DNA of 64,000 nucleotides from Nematopogon swammerdamellus (Eukaryota > Arthropoda > Insecta > Lepidoptera > Adelidae), in the NCBI GenBank assembly GCA_946902875.1, contig OX336351.1, positions 3,965,761-4,029,760 of the forward strand, written 5' to 3'. Each line of letters opens with the position of its first letter. Position 1 is the stretch's first letter. Below are positions 10,234-19,510 of this stretch, piece by piece. The notes beneath the pieces are model-generated. The model saw only the letters and a program-made list of their open reading frames with translations. It was not told the DNA's origin and ran no database searches. The translations under genes and the position numbers were made by a program.

Positions 10234-10413
10234 GGATTCATATATAATTTCATCTCTTTCGCAATAGAAAATTTAGGTCCGATTTGCGCAGCCGGAAAAC
10301 AATTGTTGAGGGAGCTGGGCAAGAGGCTACGCGAATCGTCTGGGGACAGTCGGGTCGACTCGTTCCTCCTCCAGCGCGTCAGTCTGGCCGTGCAGAGGGG
10401 GAACAAGGTATAA
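10234..10413 (+). CDS. Possible coding exon or transposon-derived coding fragment, unidentified
   Basis: A 60-codon frame in which residues 16-58 look like real protein: GKQLLRELGKRLRESSGDS, then FLLQRVSLAVQRGNK. An acceptor-like TTTAG precedes it (10272-10276) and AAG|GTATAA follows (10407/10408). Codons are GC-rich compared with the flanks. The pattern reminds me of C-terminal segments of lepidopteran retroelement proteins, but I cannot name the family. It lies just past the presumed 3' end of fem-1 on the opposite strand. Confidence 0.35.
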   Translation, partial: GFIYNFISFAIENLGPICAAGKQLLRELGKRLRESSGDSRVDSFLLQRVSLAVQRGNKV

Positions 10414-10483
10414 AATACTAATGAATTAAGGAGTTTATGAAAAACTTTGATTAAATAAAACTGCTCACATTCATGTATTTTTA

Positions 10484-10489
10484 TTTATT
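10484..10489 (-). terminator. Candidate poly(A) signal of fem-1
   Basis: AATAAA on the minus strand, overlapping a second one (10480-10485), ~980 bases after the fem-1 stop codon. 10490-11466 would then be 3' UTR. The choice is positional; other signals cannot be excluded. Confidence 0.4.
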
Positions 10490-11466
10490 GCAAAATATTT
10501 TCTAGTCAATAATCACACTTTGATAACCTAATAACATATGAAATTACACGCGATAACCACACAGCTTACGAGTTTGATCTACAACAATGTACTACGCTAG
10601 GAGATTCTACTTCAGTCCCGCTTCTACCTGCCGCTACGCACTGCCGTCGCCGCTGCCACTACCATCCCACTATTTTGATTGATTATTTAATTATAATATA
10701 ACAATACCTTTAAATCATTTCATCAATTGCGATCTCAAGACAAAATACGAGCTCTAAGCGAGAATTTGTCAAAGAAATATCAAAACGTATGGCTACTCTC
10801 GCGTTAACTCTTTACTTTAAAAGACTGACAAATAAGTGTACTCATTAAAAATTGCATTACAATCTATAGACTAGTGGACGATGCGTCGACTGGGCACATC
10901 GCAATCTCGCCTCGGGACATCGCACTCACATAATTTTTTATTAAAAGCGCGACATTTTGCGCCGAACCACCCATAAGGTGTCTAAACGACGCCCACGGAC
11001 ATTCGGACGTATGCGGGGGTTGCGAATGCCACTTCACTCGGCTCAACCAAATTTAAAAGCAAATATCACTTTAGCCCACGCGAATGGACTTTATGGTAAA
11101 TGGCCGCGGCACCGCGCGATGCCCGTTAGGATAAGCTACGCGGTACTCGTGCCGTCTAGCGTTCAATCTATCAAATTGAAACATTTAGGATATAATCGAT
11201 AATTTACATTTTAACACGCAAGTCATATAGCTCTGTAACTATTTAATAAAGGGAGATAAAAATATACGCAATTTGTTCTATTGCACCTATCAACGTTTAG
11301 CGTCTCGAGACGTCCAACTAATGCGAGCGTACCGCGCTAAGCGAGCGCGGGACGACCTCTCGTTGCAAATCCTCTCAAATATAGGTCACTTCTTGCACGG
11401 GAGAGGCGGTCGCGCCTCTGAAACGGCGGAGAGTCAGAAGGGTTCAATCCCCGTCACGGCGGCTGC
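10490..11466 (-). other. Probable fem-1 3' UTR
   Basis: Between the fem-1 stop and the candidate poly(A) signal, and free of the interspersed repeats that fill the introns. This is consistent with retained transcript sequence. No structured element is evident. Confidence 0.4.
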
Positions 11467-11715
11467 TTAATGCGTGATGATGGTGCTGTAGAGGCAGGCG
11501 GGCACGTTGTTTCTGTACGGCAGTCTATAGTTCTTGATGGTCTTGGCCGCGAGACACTTGAGGGAGGTGTAGCGCAGGGGGTTCACGATGCTCCACACGT
11601 TCTGGTCGGTGGCCTTGAGGATGTCCGCGGGAGTCTCTCCCTCGTAGTTGACCATGTCGATGTGGGCGCCGCGGGACACCAGCTCGCGGAACACCTCCGC
11701 GGGGCACGGGTTCAG
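11467..11715 (-). CDS. Fem1: fem-1 exon I (last coding exon, stop TAA)
   Basis: The acceptor GTGCAG ends at 11716 and the frame opens LNPCPAEVF. The last ankyrin unit reads FRELVSRGAHIDMVNYEGET. It is followed by SLKCLAAKTIKNYRLPY, the position of the VHL/BC box that recruits ElonginB/C-CUL2, and a C-terminus ending ITH. FEM1 proteins usually end in a similar short tail with a His. Confidence 0.93.
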   Translation of the reverse strand: MNPCPAEVFRELVSRGAHIDMVNYEGETPADILKATDQNVWSIVNPLRYTSLKCLAAKTIKNYRLPYRNNVPACLYSTIITH

Positions 11716-11769
11716 CTGCACCAAAACACACACCGGCTATAGAATACTGTCAACGAGAGAACTATTTGT

Positions 11770-12243
11770 CAGCCTCGATAGCTCAGTTGTGCAGACACCC
11801 AGTGTTTATATTTATCAAAATATCTGCTATGCTAGGAAATATATACAGAATGCTACGCTTCACTCTGATATGCACCAGCATGATACTAGGCATAAAAATA
11901 ATGTTCTAATTACGAATGTTCTAATTACGAAGCACAGGTCATCTAAAATGTCGAAAAGTAGTCGACTGTCGCTATTGATTGTTAAGCAAGGGCGCAGTCA
12001 GTACTTGGATGGGTGGCCGCTCGACCGTTTAAGGCTGACCGTGGTTCGGATTCCACGTAAAACTGTAGGTCCCTACCCTTCTTACCTTACTAGATGGTAG
12101 GGTTCAACCCGCCCGGGTTGGTACCACCGCACTGAATGAAACGTCGGTCGAAACGGCTATGTAAATAGTTCGTGTTTTCCGTCCAGTTCAGTGTAGCCGG
12201 CACGACCGAAGGGAAGCACTGACACGGCACCTAGTTCACCAGT
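11770..12243 (+). mobile_element. tRNA/5S-like SINE copy split by a ~160-bp insertion (in fem-1 intron H-I)
   Basis: The head TCAGCCTCGATAGCTCAGTTGTGCAGA (11770-11796) is separated from the continuing GTCGACTGTCGCTATTG (~11956) by unrelated sequence. After that the 5S-like TACTTGGATGGGT and the body run to CACCTAGTTCACC. The A-rich tail is lost. Confidence 0.8.
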
Positions 12244-12904
12244 AGGTAAAATACAGTACAACATTATTCTATTTCGATGCAAGCAAAACTAGGCAATCGT
12301 CAAAACAACAATTTACAATCAAAATAAAAGAAATACTATAAGTAACATTTAAAATCAAACCTAACAATAAAATGCTAAAAACTGCCATTGAATAAAAAAT
12401 TAAAAACAATAAAAAAATGTCAAATACTGGGGTGCATTCTCGCGACAAAAGATCGCACGATTATTGCTCACAATGCACCAGGACTAAGCACGGAGGACAT
12501 AGTGAGAGCTGGTCCAAGCAAACTTGGCACTTCATCACCCACTGGTGGGTGTGGGGAGGCGTACGACATCAAGTGGACGTAGAAAAGCAACCATTGGATC
12601 CAAGTTTAATGATTCGTGATTGGTTGACTACTGGCGACACGTTTCGCCCTCCTGTGTGGGCCTAAAGAATAAAGAATATCGATGGCTGAAAGGCGAAATG
12701 GTATAAGCGACAATATTTGTGAAATTGACTTCTATACACCATTGTAATGGCCAAATTTTTCTGCATCAATTGGTCTTCTTTCGTACCCGTACGATGAATT
12801 TTGTGTGTTTCGATTTGACCATCATTGCGTGAATTTGTTTACTAACCACCATAAATATTAGAACATTTAGAAAGTATGGCGGTTAGATAAGAAGCCCAGA
12901 ATTG
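12244..12904. other. fem-1 intron H-I, middle part, unidentified
   Basis: AT-rich. Overlapping short frames at 12388-12665 (+) include HNAPGLSTEDIVRAG and are followed by AATAAAGAATAA. This could be the end of an unknown element; I see no match. Confidence 0.35.
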
Positions 12905-13236
12905 TTTTTTTTTTTATGGATATGACACGGTTGGCTAAATCACCTACAACATCCGTGATGTCAGCCCATAACACCGGGTGAACTTGGTGCCACGTCAGTG
13001 CCTCCCTTTGGTCGTGCCGGCTACACTGAACTGGACGGAAAACACAAACCTATTTACATAGCCGTTTCGACCGACCTTTCATTCAGTGCGGTGGTACCAA
13101 CCCGGGTGGGTTAAACCCTACCACCTAGTGATATAAGAAGGGAGTCATATCCCTTAGTCGCCTTTTACGACATACACGGGGAGAGATGCAGTGGGGCTAT
13201 TCTTTTAAAGTACCGGCCCCACACGGTACAATTGTA
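12905..13236 (-). mobile_element. SINE body (12905-13130) joined to the GTGTGGGGCCGGTACT module (13140-13236)
   Basis: T-run, then TATGGATATGACACGGTTGGC through ACCCTACCACCTAGTGATATAAG, then directly the module that on the minus strand reads GTGTGGGGCCGGTACTTTAA...AATAGCCCCACTGCATCTC. The same join occurs at 32613-32720. The tRNA/5S-like head is missing in this copy. Confidence 0.8.
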
Positions 13237-13697
13237 TATTTAAGCCCTTTTTACCCGTATGTTAATGTAATTTTTTTTTGCTAATTTAAATCTTTAGGTA
13301 AGTTCCAGTAAAGTTTGTATTTTGTTGCTTATTCCCTTTTGTCTTTCATCCATCGAAATAATCTCAGAAGGATTGAGTGCACTCACGAAACTACGAAGCC
13401 ACGCGCGCCCGCGCCCGCTATGGAGAGGGCAAAACGCCACCGAGCTGAGGCATTTGCGCCCACCAATATTGGTCATCGCACGAACAAAAGCGCGGCAGTC
13501 TCCATGCTCTTTCTCTTTCTGTCGCGTGCACACTATATCAAGATGGTTGAGATAAAGAAACCCCCCGCTCGCCATTCCTCATACATTGTTCCTCCGCACG
13601 CGTTTCGGAGAAAATAGTTTGTCATGCCTTCTCCATAGCGGGCGCGGGCGCGCGTGGCTTTGATACCTCCATGATTGCACTAGTCGGCGCGACTCAC

Positions 13698-13904
13698 CTT
13701 AGCGACGAGATGTAGCGGCGTGTTGCCGTCTGTGTCGCGCGCGTCCGGCCGCGCGCCGAGCCGCAGCATGAGCGCGACGAGCGCGCGGCAGCAAGGCTGC
13801 ACGTCGCCCTGCCCCGGCAGCCCCGCGCCCCCCGCGCCACCCGCGCGCGCCCGTGAACCCTCCTCCGACACAGCCACGTGCAGAGCCGTACGACCCTTCT
13901 TCAC
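13698..13904 (-). CDS. Fem1: fem-1 exon H (C-terminal ankyrin unit)
   Basis: 207 bp, phase 0 at both ends. Acceptor CTTGCAG|GTGAAG; donor AAG|GTGAGTCG. It encodes KKGRTALHVAVSEEG, an Ala/Gly-rich stretch, then LVALMLRLGARPDARDTDGN. Vertebrate FEM1 has a short conserved segment with RYPV where this protein has the Ala/Gly run, so the loop has diverged. The exon is much more GC-rich than its introns. Confidence 0.92.
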
Positions 13905-14640
13905 CTGCAAGTAGTACCACAGAATAAATAAGTACAGAAGCATCTCTGTACACTCACAAAGAAATAGCTACTCTGCGACGACGCGATAAGGTACAAATTG
14001 ACTCGCACAGAGCTGCATGCCTAACCACGATAACCACCTACATTTCGCTTCTCTTTCTGTCGCGTAACTCTATCTCGAAAGCGCGTCGTTCAGTGCGTGT
14101 AAGGGCTGTGTCTTTGGGATGTCTTTTTGTGAGCAATAAAATGAAGATGATACCTACCAACGATACGATATTTAGCTACGGCAAATTCATGCGAACAAAT
14201 TCATGCATGCGTTAGCGTCACAATTAGTTTCTCACATGGAAGCGGGCAACCTTCCAGAAAATGCAATAAATTTAATGATCATCTAAAATGTACCTATTGT
14301 TTTATTGGTGTTTTTTTATTGTATAAAACCCACATTGAGAGACAGAGATACAAATAGTTAAGAACTGAAAATAATTAAATAAGCAAACTAAACCTCTCTC
14401 TCTCTGGCTGGATAGTGGCAGCCCATGTTTACTTGTGCATTAACCGACACGCCAAGCGGTAGGCATTTAACGCGCGACCTTGAGCGAGTGACGAAGGCCT
14501 GGTAGTACATACATTTTTTTTATATTTAATCGCTTGAAGTGCAAGTATGCAACCTGCTGCTAGTGTGTTAGTTCTATCGTTACACACTACTACTTATTAG
14601 TGCACACACATACCTACTAAGATGAATTGGCCAATCACGA
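13905..14640. other. fem-1 intron G-H, distal part
   Basis: No recognised repeat apart from short CT runs (14395-14405). A GCGGGCGCGGGCGCG tract precedes exon H at 13637-13652, and a similar CGCGCCCGCGCCCGC lies at 13402-13420 in the neighbouring intron. Confidence 0.4.
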
Positions 14641-14649
14641 AAGAGTCAC

Positions 14650-14930
14650 GTGCCAACTATTTTTTTTAAATTATGTAATCCGGTATGGGTGGCTGAGTCG
14701 GAGGGGGCAAAGCACATGCTCCGACCAGCCAATATCGCCTCCGATAAGGTAGGTGCCATACCGGAGACGTCCCTGGATTGCTGGCTATACTGGACTAGAT
14801 GAGAACACAACCGAGGCCACAAAAAGGAGAACACAACCGCATAGCAGATGCGGCCATCTTACATCCAGTACGGTGGTACCAACCCAGTCGGCTACAATTT
14901 GAGCCTACCACCTAGTAAGGGGCAAGCGAA
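14650..14930 (-). mobile_element. Repeat family R3 copy in fem-1 intron G-H
   Basis: T-run, then AATCCGGTATGGGTGGCTGAG, ending GTACCAACCCAGTCGGCTACAATTTGAGCC. It contains a small internal duplication (GAGAACACAACCG twice, 14802-14840). Confidence 0.8.
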
Positions 14931-15032
14931 GGGACCTACAGTTTTACACCGGTTCCGAACGGTGAAGCAGCAGGTGTAGGAGGGACCTACAGTTTTACAC
15001 CGGTTCCGAACGGTGAAGCAGCAGGTGTAGGT
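14931..15032. repeat. Two-copy tandem duplication (~51 bp)
   Basis: GGGACCTACAGTTTTACACC through GCAGCAGGTGTAGG occurs twice back to back without visible differences. Confidence 0.85.
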
Positions 15033-15237
15033 ATGCACGTAAATTTTTTCCGGGGGACCCCGTGATTTTTTTAACTTTTTCTTGTTTTTATTATTTGTTG
15101 TTATATCGGCCATAATCACACATATTCTGTGAAAATTTCAACGGGTTACCTATTACAGTTCAAGAGATACAGCCCTCGGACAGACAGACGGCGTAGGCTT
15201 AGTAATAGGGTGCAGTACCGGATACGGAACCCTAAAA
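15033..15237 (+). mobile_element. Repeat family R4 copy (CAGACAGACGGCGTAGGCTTAG family)
   Basis: Shares ATTATTTGTTGTTATAT, AAATTTCAACGGGTTACC, AAGAGATACAGCCCTCGGAC and a terminal CGGAACCCTAAAAA with the copies near 23217, 26620, 29385, 45150 and 58372. Full copies begin CCGGCCAAGTGCGAGTCGG. This is a highly abundant lepidopteran repeat. Confidence 0.8.
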
Positions 15238-15280
15238 ATGAAACAGAGAAAGAAAGAAACAATTTAAAGCAAGCACTCAC

Positions 15281-15546
15281 CTTCACCTCAAGCTTCACGA
15301 GCCTATAGACGACCTCGTGTATCGCTCTCGAGACCTCGTCGCTGCAGTCTGGCTCGTCGAGCAGCCGCGCCATCAGCGCGGCGAGGTGCAGCGAGATCAC
15401 CAGCACCCGCTGCATCGTCGCCAGCATCAGCTCCCGGTCCACGTTCACCCGCGACTCGAGCAGCACCAGCCCCCGGTGGATCTCGAGCAGAGCCTTCGAG
15501 AACACCGGATTGATGTCCTCGAATGTGACGGGCGGCACCACGCGCC
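15281..15546 (-). CDS. Fem1: fem-1 exon G
   Basis: 266 bp. Acceptor CGCAG; donor AAG|GTGAGTGC. It encodes VTFEDINPVFSKALLEIHRG and then a helical segment ending RAIHEVVYRLVKLEVK, which corresponds to the FEM1 region before the C-terminal ankyrin pair (TVTFDDLM...VYRLLK in vertebrates). It enters in phase 1 and leaves in phase 0. Confidence 0.92.
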
Positions 15547-15601
15547 CTGCGGCACGAGACACGATACCATTGTCAAGTTTGTTTCATACATACCAAGTCT
15601 A

Positions 15602-15811
15602 CAGTGGCGGCGCGGCGCAAGACCTAAATTTGATGTGGGCAAGACATATTTTGCGAGGCCCTCTCTGGTGGCATAGGTTTTATGAATTTTCACTGTTGAA
15701 ATGGATTTCCAGTATACTGATCAAATCAAACATTTTTGACTGCATGAACTTTCGAGGCGCGAGGCCCCGCGGGCCGCGAAGCTGTGTCGCCCACGCCTTG
15801 CGCCGCCTCTG
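15602..15811. mobile_element. Small non-autonomous hAT element (210 bp)
   Basis: The ends CAGTGGCGGCGC and GCGCCGCCTCTG are inverted; the inner parts GGCGCAAG and CTTGCGCC also pair. An exact 8-bp duplication CAAGTCTA flanks it (15594-15601 and 15812-15819). It sits at the edge of a Jockey/CR1-like fragment in fem-1 intron F-G. No transposase frame. Confidence 0.88.
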
Positions 15812-16060
15812 CAAGTCTACAGTCAATGTACGAAAGGAGCACTGACGAACGTCTTCGCGGTCATTCATTAAAACTAAAATGTCCCACACATAGAACCAAC
15901 CCCAGGAAGCATTTTCTGACGCACCGGGTCGTAAGGGCCTGGAACAAATTATCTGAGGACACCGTCAGCGCCCCCTCGGTTAATTCTTTAAAAAACCAAT
16001 TAGACAAAAAAAAAACAAACAAACAAAAATACTTAAAAACAATACAAGTGCACTCATAAA
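15812..16060 (+). mobile_element. 3' end of a Jockey/CR1-like non-LTR retrotransposon
   Basis: The + frame encodes LRGHSLKLKC, RKHFLTHRVVRAWNKLSE and SAPSVNSLKNQLDKK, the usual last ~60 residues of reverse transcriptases in this group (RGHSLKL...RVV..WN.LP...V.APS...FKN.LDK). It ends with an A-rich tail with interspersed C (16005-16040). The piece is 5'-truncated and in the orientation opposite to the gene. Confidence 0.85.
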
Positions 16061-16501
16061 TTATAAAACAGAATACACGCACCAGCTGTCAGCTGTCAGT
16101 GTTTTTGTATTGTATTGTTTTGTTGTATTGTTTATTGATCATTCATATGGCAGTTAGACTGCGCTCGAACTTGTCACAATTTGTTCTATCCGGTTCGATT
16201 ACACCCACGAAGAAGAACCGACAAGAAACTTCGCAAGGGTTTTTAATAAAGGGTTTAAAATAAATAAAATATTTCGGAGCAAGAGGACTACCAGCGAAGT
16301 CGCTCTATAGTTTCTTCAAGAACGTCACTACAGAATATGGATAGGTAGAGAGAGAGAAGTTGAGAGCGGGACTGGTGGTTCTCAGCGCCCCAGTCATCGC
16401 AGACTAGCTGACGAGGGCTTGCCGCGAGCCGAAGTGTAATGCATATTGGAGAACTACACAGTGGCCGCTCGCTAGTCCCGACGGAACGGATATTTAAATA
16501 G

Positions 16502-16645
16502 TCGTGTTTTCTGTCCAGTTCAGTGTAGCCGGCACGACCGAGAGGACACACATGGCACCTAGTTCACCAAGGTGTTATGGGCTGAGACAGGACGGATGAA
16601 ATAGGTGATGTGGCCAACTGTGTCAGTTTCCATAAAAAAAAATAT
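16502..16645 (+). mobile_element. SINE 3' part with A-tail (fem-1 intron F-G)
   Basis: TTTTCTGTCCAGTTCAGTGTAGCC through GTCAGTTTCCATAAAAAAAA, 5'-truncated. Confidence 0.8.
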
Positions 16646-16647
16646 CT

Positions 16648-16945
16648 TAAGCTGCGTATACATTAGAGCAGCCTCGACTTGAAGCAAACTGAGGCTGCTC
16701 ACTCTGAGGCATAGTCTCGAGGCACGTTGCGGATCAAGGTGAGGCGTGGACCAAGTGCACGCCTCGGACTGAGGCTCCTTTGAGCACGGCAAAACACCGA
16801 CAAAATATGGCTCGGCCCGAGGCGACGCATTTGCCTCATGACGCGGCGTGCCTCAGGTTGAGGCAGCGCCTTCACTTGTGCGGCCTCGGGTCGAGCGGCT
16901 GCCTCGCTCCGAGTCTGCCTCTAGTGAATAGCAGCTATAGTGGGA
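16648..16945. mobile_element. GAGGC-rich inverted-repeat element (MITE-like)
   Basis: Imperfect terminal inverted repeats: AGCTGCGTATACATTAGAGC at the left, and GCCTCTAGTGAATAGCAGCT at the right. The interior has many GAGGC/GCCTC motifs on both strands. It ends only ~20 bases from the exon F donor. No clear target duplication. Confidence 0.6.
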
Positions 16946-16964
16946 TATCAAGCTGTCAACTGAC

Positions 16965-17183
16965 CTCTCGAGGGCGGTCTCGCTCTCTCGCTCAGCATGT
17001 AGGAGAAGAGCTCCGCGAAGCTGTAGAGCGAGGAGTGCGTCATGGGCGAGAGCGGCGGCAGCATGGCGCGCTGCATGTCGAGCGCGTGGTGCCACAGCTG
17101 CCGGCAGCGCTTGAAGCGGCCAGCGTCCGCGTACACCGCGCCGCGGTACCGCACGTAGTACGACGTGTCGGGGTGAGCCGGCC
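16965..17183 (-). CDS. Fem1: fem-1 exon F
   Basis: 219 bp. Acceptor TTACAG; donor GAG|GTCAGT. It encodes GPAHPDTSYYVRYRGAVYAD, then QLWHHALDMQRAM, PLSPMTHSSLYSFAELFSYM. These are the most conserved middle segments of FEM1A/C proteins (HPDTSYYIRYRGAVYAD, LSPMTASS, FAELFS). Confidence 0.95.
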
Positions 17184-17514
17184 CTGTAATCACATTACCG
17201 TTTTTTTTTTATGTAATCCTAATAATTTATATGTAGTGTTGTATCGTGTCGATATGAATGTGAATTTTTTGATTTATTTGAAAAATTACCCAGCTTTCGA
17301 TTTTTTTGGTAATGCAGTGCGATTCCTATTACGAAATACCATGTTTTTACACCAAATATAGAAATTGAAAATTTTAAAAACAAACCCTCAAAAAAAAAAT
17401 TACCCCCTTTTTCGGCATCAGTATGTGACCCAGAATAACCCCCTTTCGGGAATGTCGCCTATTTAGGTTGACACCGTGTATATACTCCCGACTGAAGGAC
17501 TGCAGCAGACTCAC
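17184..17514. other. fem-1 intron E-F
   Basis: Short intron with T-runs near the acceptor (17203-17212) and no recognised repeat. Confidence 0.7.
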
Positions 17515-17681
17515 CGAGAATTCGTTCTCTAATGACTAGCGCCTGCATGCGCATGGCGTCCGGGTCCGCGAGTAACTCCTCCAGCTCGGGCGCGCTGCCC
17601 GCCTCCACCGTGTTGTCGTACGCCTCCAGCGGTGGGATGCTCTTTGGCTTGGGGATCGGCTCGCCCTCGTCCGCGGGGAAC
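17515..17681 (-). CDS. Fem1: fem-1 exon E
   Basis: 167 bp. Acceptor GATGCAG; donor CTCG|GTGAGT. It encodes FPADEGEPIPKPKSIPPLEA, then ELEELLADPDAMRMQALVIR and ERILG, matching the FEM1A/C DPDEMRMQALLIRERILG block apart from E-to-A at DPDA. Confidence 0.94.
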
Positions 17682-18603
17682 CTGCATCGCACAACCACAC
17701 ATTGCAATAGACATACGACATTTTTAGTTCAGTAAAATTAAACATAAAATGGGCATGAACGATGCATCAAATCAGGTATCTTTGCTTTTTTTATATGTTG
17801 TACATAATGTAAATGCAATGTTAAATCCAAGTTTTCGACCTCGCCAGACGACCGGATCATTGTCAAAAATAAAAAAAATATACATTTCTTTTATCTTTTT
17901 TCAGTTTTTGCCGATTTTGACCTGGAAGGACTGAGTTTTCAACAAAGATTGTTATGTTCATTTTTAAAGTAGATTAAATTTACAATAATTTGAGGCCAGA
18001 ACGGTTTCAATAGCACTAATAGTTTCGGAGATATAGCTTTTCAAAATTTGGAATTTTTCAAGTTATACGATTTATAGCAAAATTAAATAATTTTCAGTAC
18101 CATTCTAGTTTTTGAAGGCCTAGTATATTGTTTGTAAACCCTCTCCCACCCTCTTAGTGGACTCTTCTGTCGTCTGAAGGGCCTCCGAAGTGACCCCCCG
18201 CCCTCAACTACTTGAGCAAAAAATTTGATTATTTGGATTATAATTGGCTGCAAAGCGATCGAGCGTAAAGTGATTATTCACTTTACGCTCGATCGTTAGG
18301 TACATTTTCGCACGCAGCGATTGGCGACGTAAAACAGTAGGCTATTAAACCCGTAGGTATGGAAATTTTCTATGGAGAGATTTATCTGTTACGAAGTAAC
18401 TATTAAGTAATCTGTTGTTGTGGTACATTTTTAAAGGACTGAATAAATGCCCGTTTTTGCCAATTGATTGCTGTATTTGACAATTCTACATAACCTTGCT
18501 TTTCAACTGTCTCCATTTTGACAGTCTTGTCGCGGACACTTTGGAATACCATATTTCAGTATACAACGCCCGCGTGATGTCTAAAATAAATCAAATAACC
18601 CAC
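17682..18603. other. fem-1 intron D-E, proximal 0.9 kb
   Basis: AT-rich with no recognised mobile element. It contains the perfect 18-bp hairpin at 18256-18295. Confidence 0.6.
18256..18295. repeat. Perfect 18-bp inverted repeat with 4-base loop
   Basis: CGATCGAGCGTAAAGTGA, TTAT, and the exact complement. It lies within fem-1 intron D-E and could form a hairpin in DNA or pre-mRNA. Confidence 0.9.
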
Positions 18604-18796
18604 CTGTCGTCCATGGCGCGTTTCCACAGCATGAGCGCGCCGACCATGTCGCGCCGCTTGTCCACGTACGTCGCGCCGAGCAGCTCGAGCGCGTCGATGC
18701 GCTGCTGCCGCGACACAACGCTCGCGTCCAGCTTGATCAGGTGCTCCGCTATGTGGTTGTGACCCGTCACCGAGGCGGCTAGCAGCGGCGTCATTC
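18604..18796 (-). pseudogene. Duplicate of fem-1 exon D (D2), lacking a 3' splice site
   Basis: 193 bp, the same length as exon D (18816-19008), with about four base differences, all compatible with the same protein (GMTPLLAASVTGH...). The donor is intact (CAG|GTGGGT). Where exon D has CTGTCACAG|GAATG, this copy has ATTTATTTGAATG, so no AG acceptor and no pyrimidine tract. Reading through from D1 into the 19-base spacer reaches a TGA. It therefore cannot be spliced as a normal or mutually exclusive exon unless an unseen acceptor is used. It is either a very recent tandem duplication or an assembly artefact. Confidence 0.88.
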
Positions 18797-18815
18797 AAAT
18801 AAATAAATATCGCAC

Positions 18816-19008
18816 CTGTCGTCCATGGCGCGTTTCCACAGCATGAGCGCGCCGACCATGTCGCGCCGCTTGTCCACGTACGTGGCGCCGAGCAGCTCGA
18901 GCGCGTCGATGCGCTGCTGCCGCGACACAACGCTCGCGTCTAGCTTGATCAGGTGCTCCACTATGTGGTTGTGACCCGTCACCGAGGCGGCTAACAGCGG
19001 CGTCATTC
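18816..19008 (-). CDS. Fem1: fem-1 exon D (functional copy D1)
   Basis: Acceptor TGTCACAG; donor ACAG|GTGCGA. It encodes the ankyrin unit GMTPLLAASVTGHNHIVEHL, then ASVVSRQQRIDALELLGATY and VDKRRDMVGALMLWKRAMDD. The LELLGATYVDK motif is diagnostic for FEM1 A/C. Its +4 to +6 donor bases (CGA) are weaker than those of the D2 copy (GGT). Confidence 0.94.
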
Positions 19009-19081
19009 CTGTCACAAAGCACATATTTTTTTAGTTTTACTTCTTTAGGCACCACATGAATATATGATATGAAAAAATATA

Positions 19082-19226
19082 AAAACCGTCTTCAAAAATG
19101 TATGAAATAAAAAAAATTTTACCGTAGAGTTGAAGGCGGTCGGTGATTTTTGCTTGCTTTAGCACCGCCTTCAACTCTAGGGTTTGATTTTTTTTATTTC
19201 ATAAATTTTTTAACGTGGTTTTTATA
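19082..19226. mobile_element. Fold-back element in fem-1 intron C-D
   Basis: ATGAAATAAAAAAAATTTTACC and AGAGTTGAAGGCGGT pair with ACCGCCTTCAACTCT and TTTTTTTTATTTCAT on the other side of a short GGTGATTTTTGC-type centre. A related ACCGCCTTC/GAAGGCGGT arm pair occurs in the fold-back at 60839-61050. Confidence 0.75.
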
Positions 19227-19259
19227 TTTTTTTTAATATTTTATTATTTCACAGTTTTC

Positions 19260-19510
19260 TTTTGTAATTTTTTGCTATTAATGTACTCGGCGGAATCGTC
19301 TCGTCTCGCTTTCCAATCCGATCTTGACCATATTGAAATGGGACCACACGGGAAGGACCAGCTTTCAAATAAAAAAAGAATTTTCAAAATCGGTTCACGT
19401 AGTCTTGAGGTAACAAAAATACGTACGGGATATGGAAACCTAAAAATAAAAAAATACAGTCGAATTGAGAACCTCCTCCTTTTTTTTTAAGTCGGTAAAA
19501 GAATCAATCT
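19260..19510 (+). mobile_element. Repeat end with GAATTGAGAACCTCCTCCTTTTT
   Basis: Ends GTCGAATTGAGAACCTCCTCC followed by a T-run and AAGTCGGT. The same ending occurs at 61305-61340. Family unknown. Confidence 0.5.

Noticed and set aside
18604..19008. Mutually exclusive exons D1/D2
   Set aside because: D2 has no acceptor AG and the two encode practically the same peptide.
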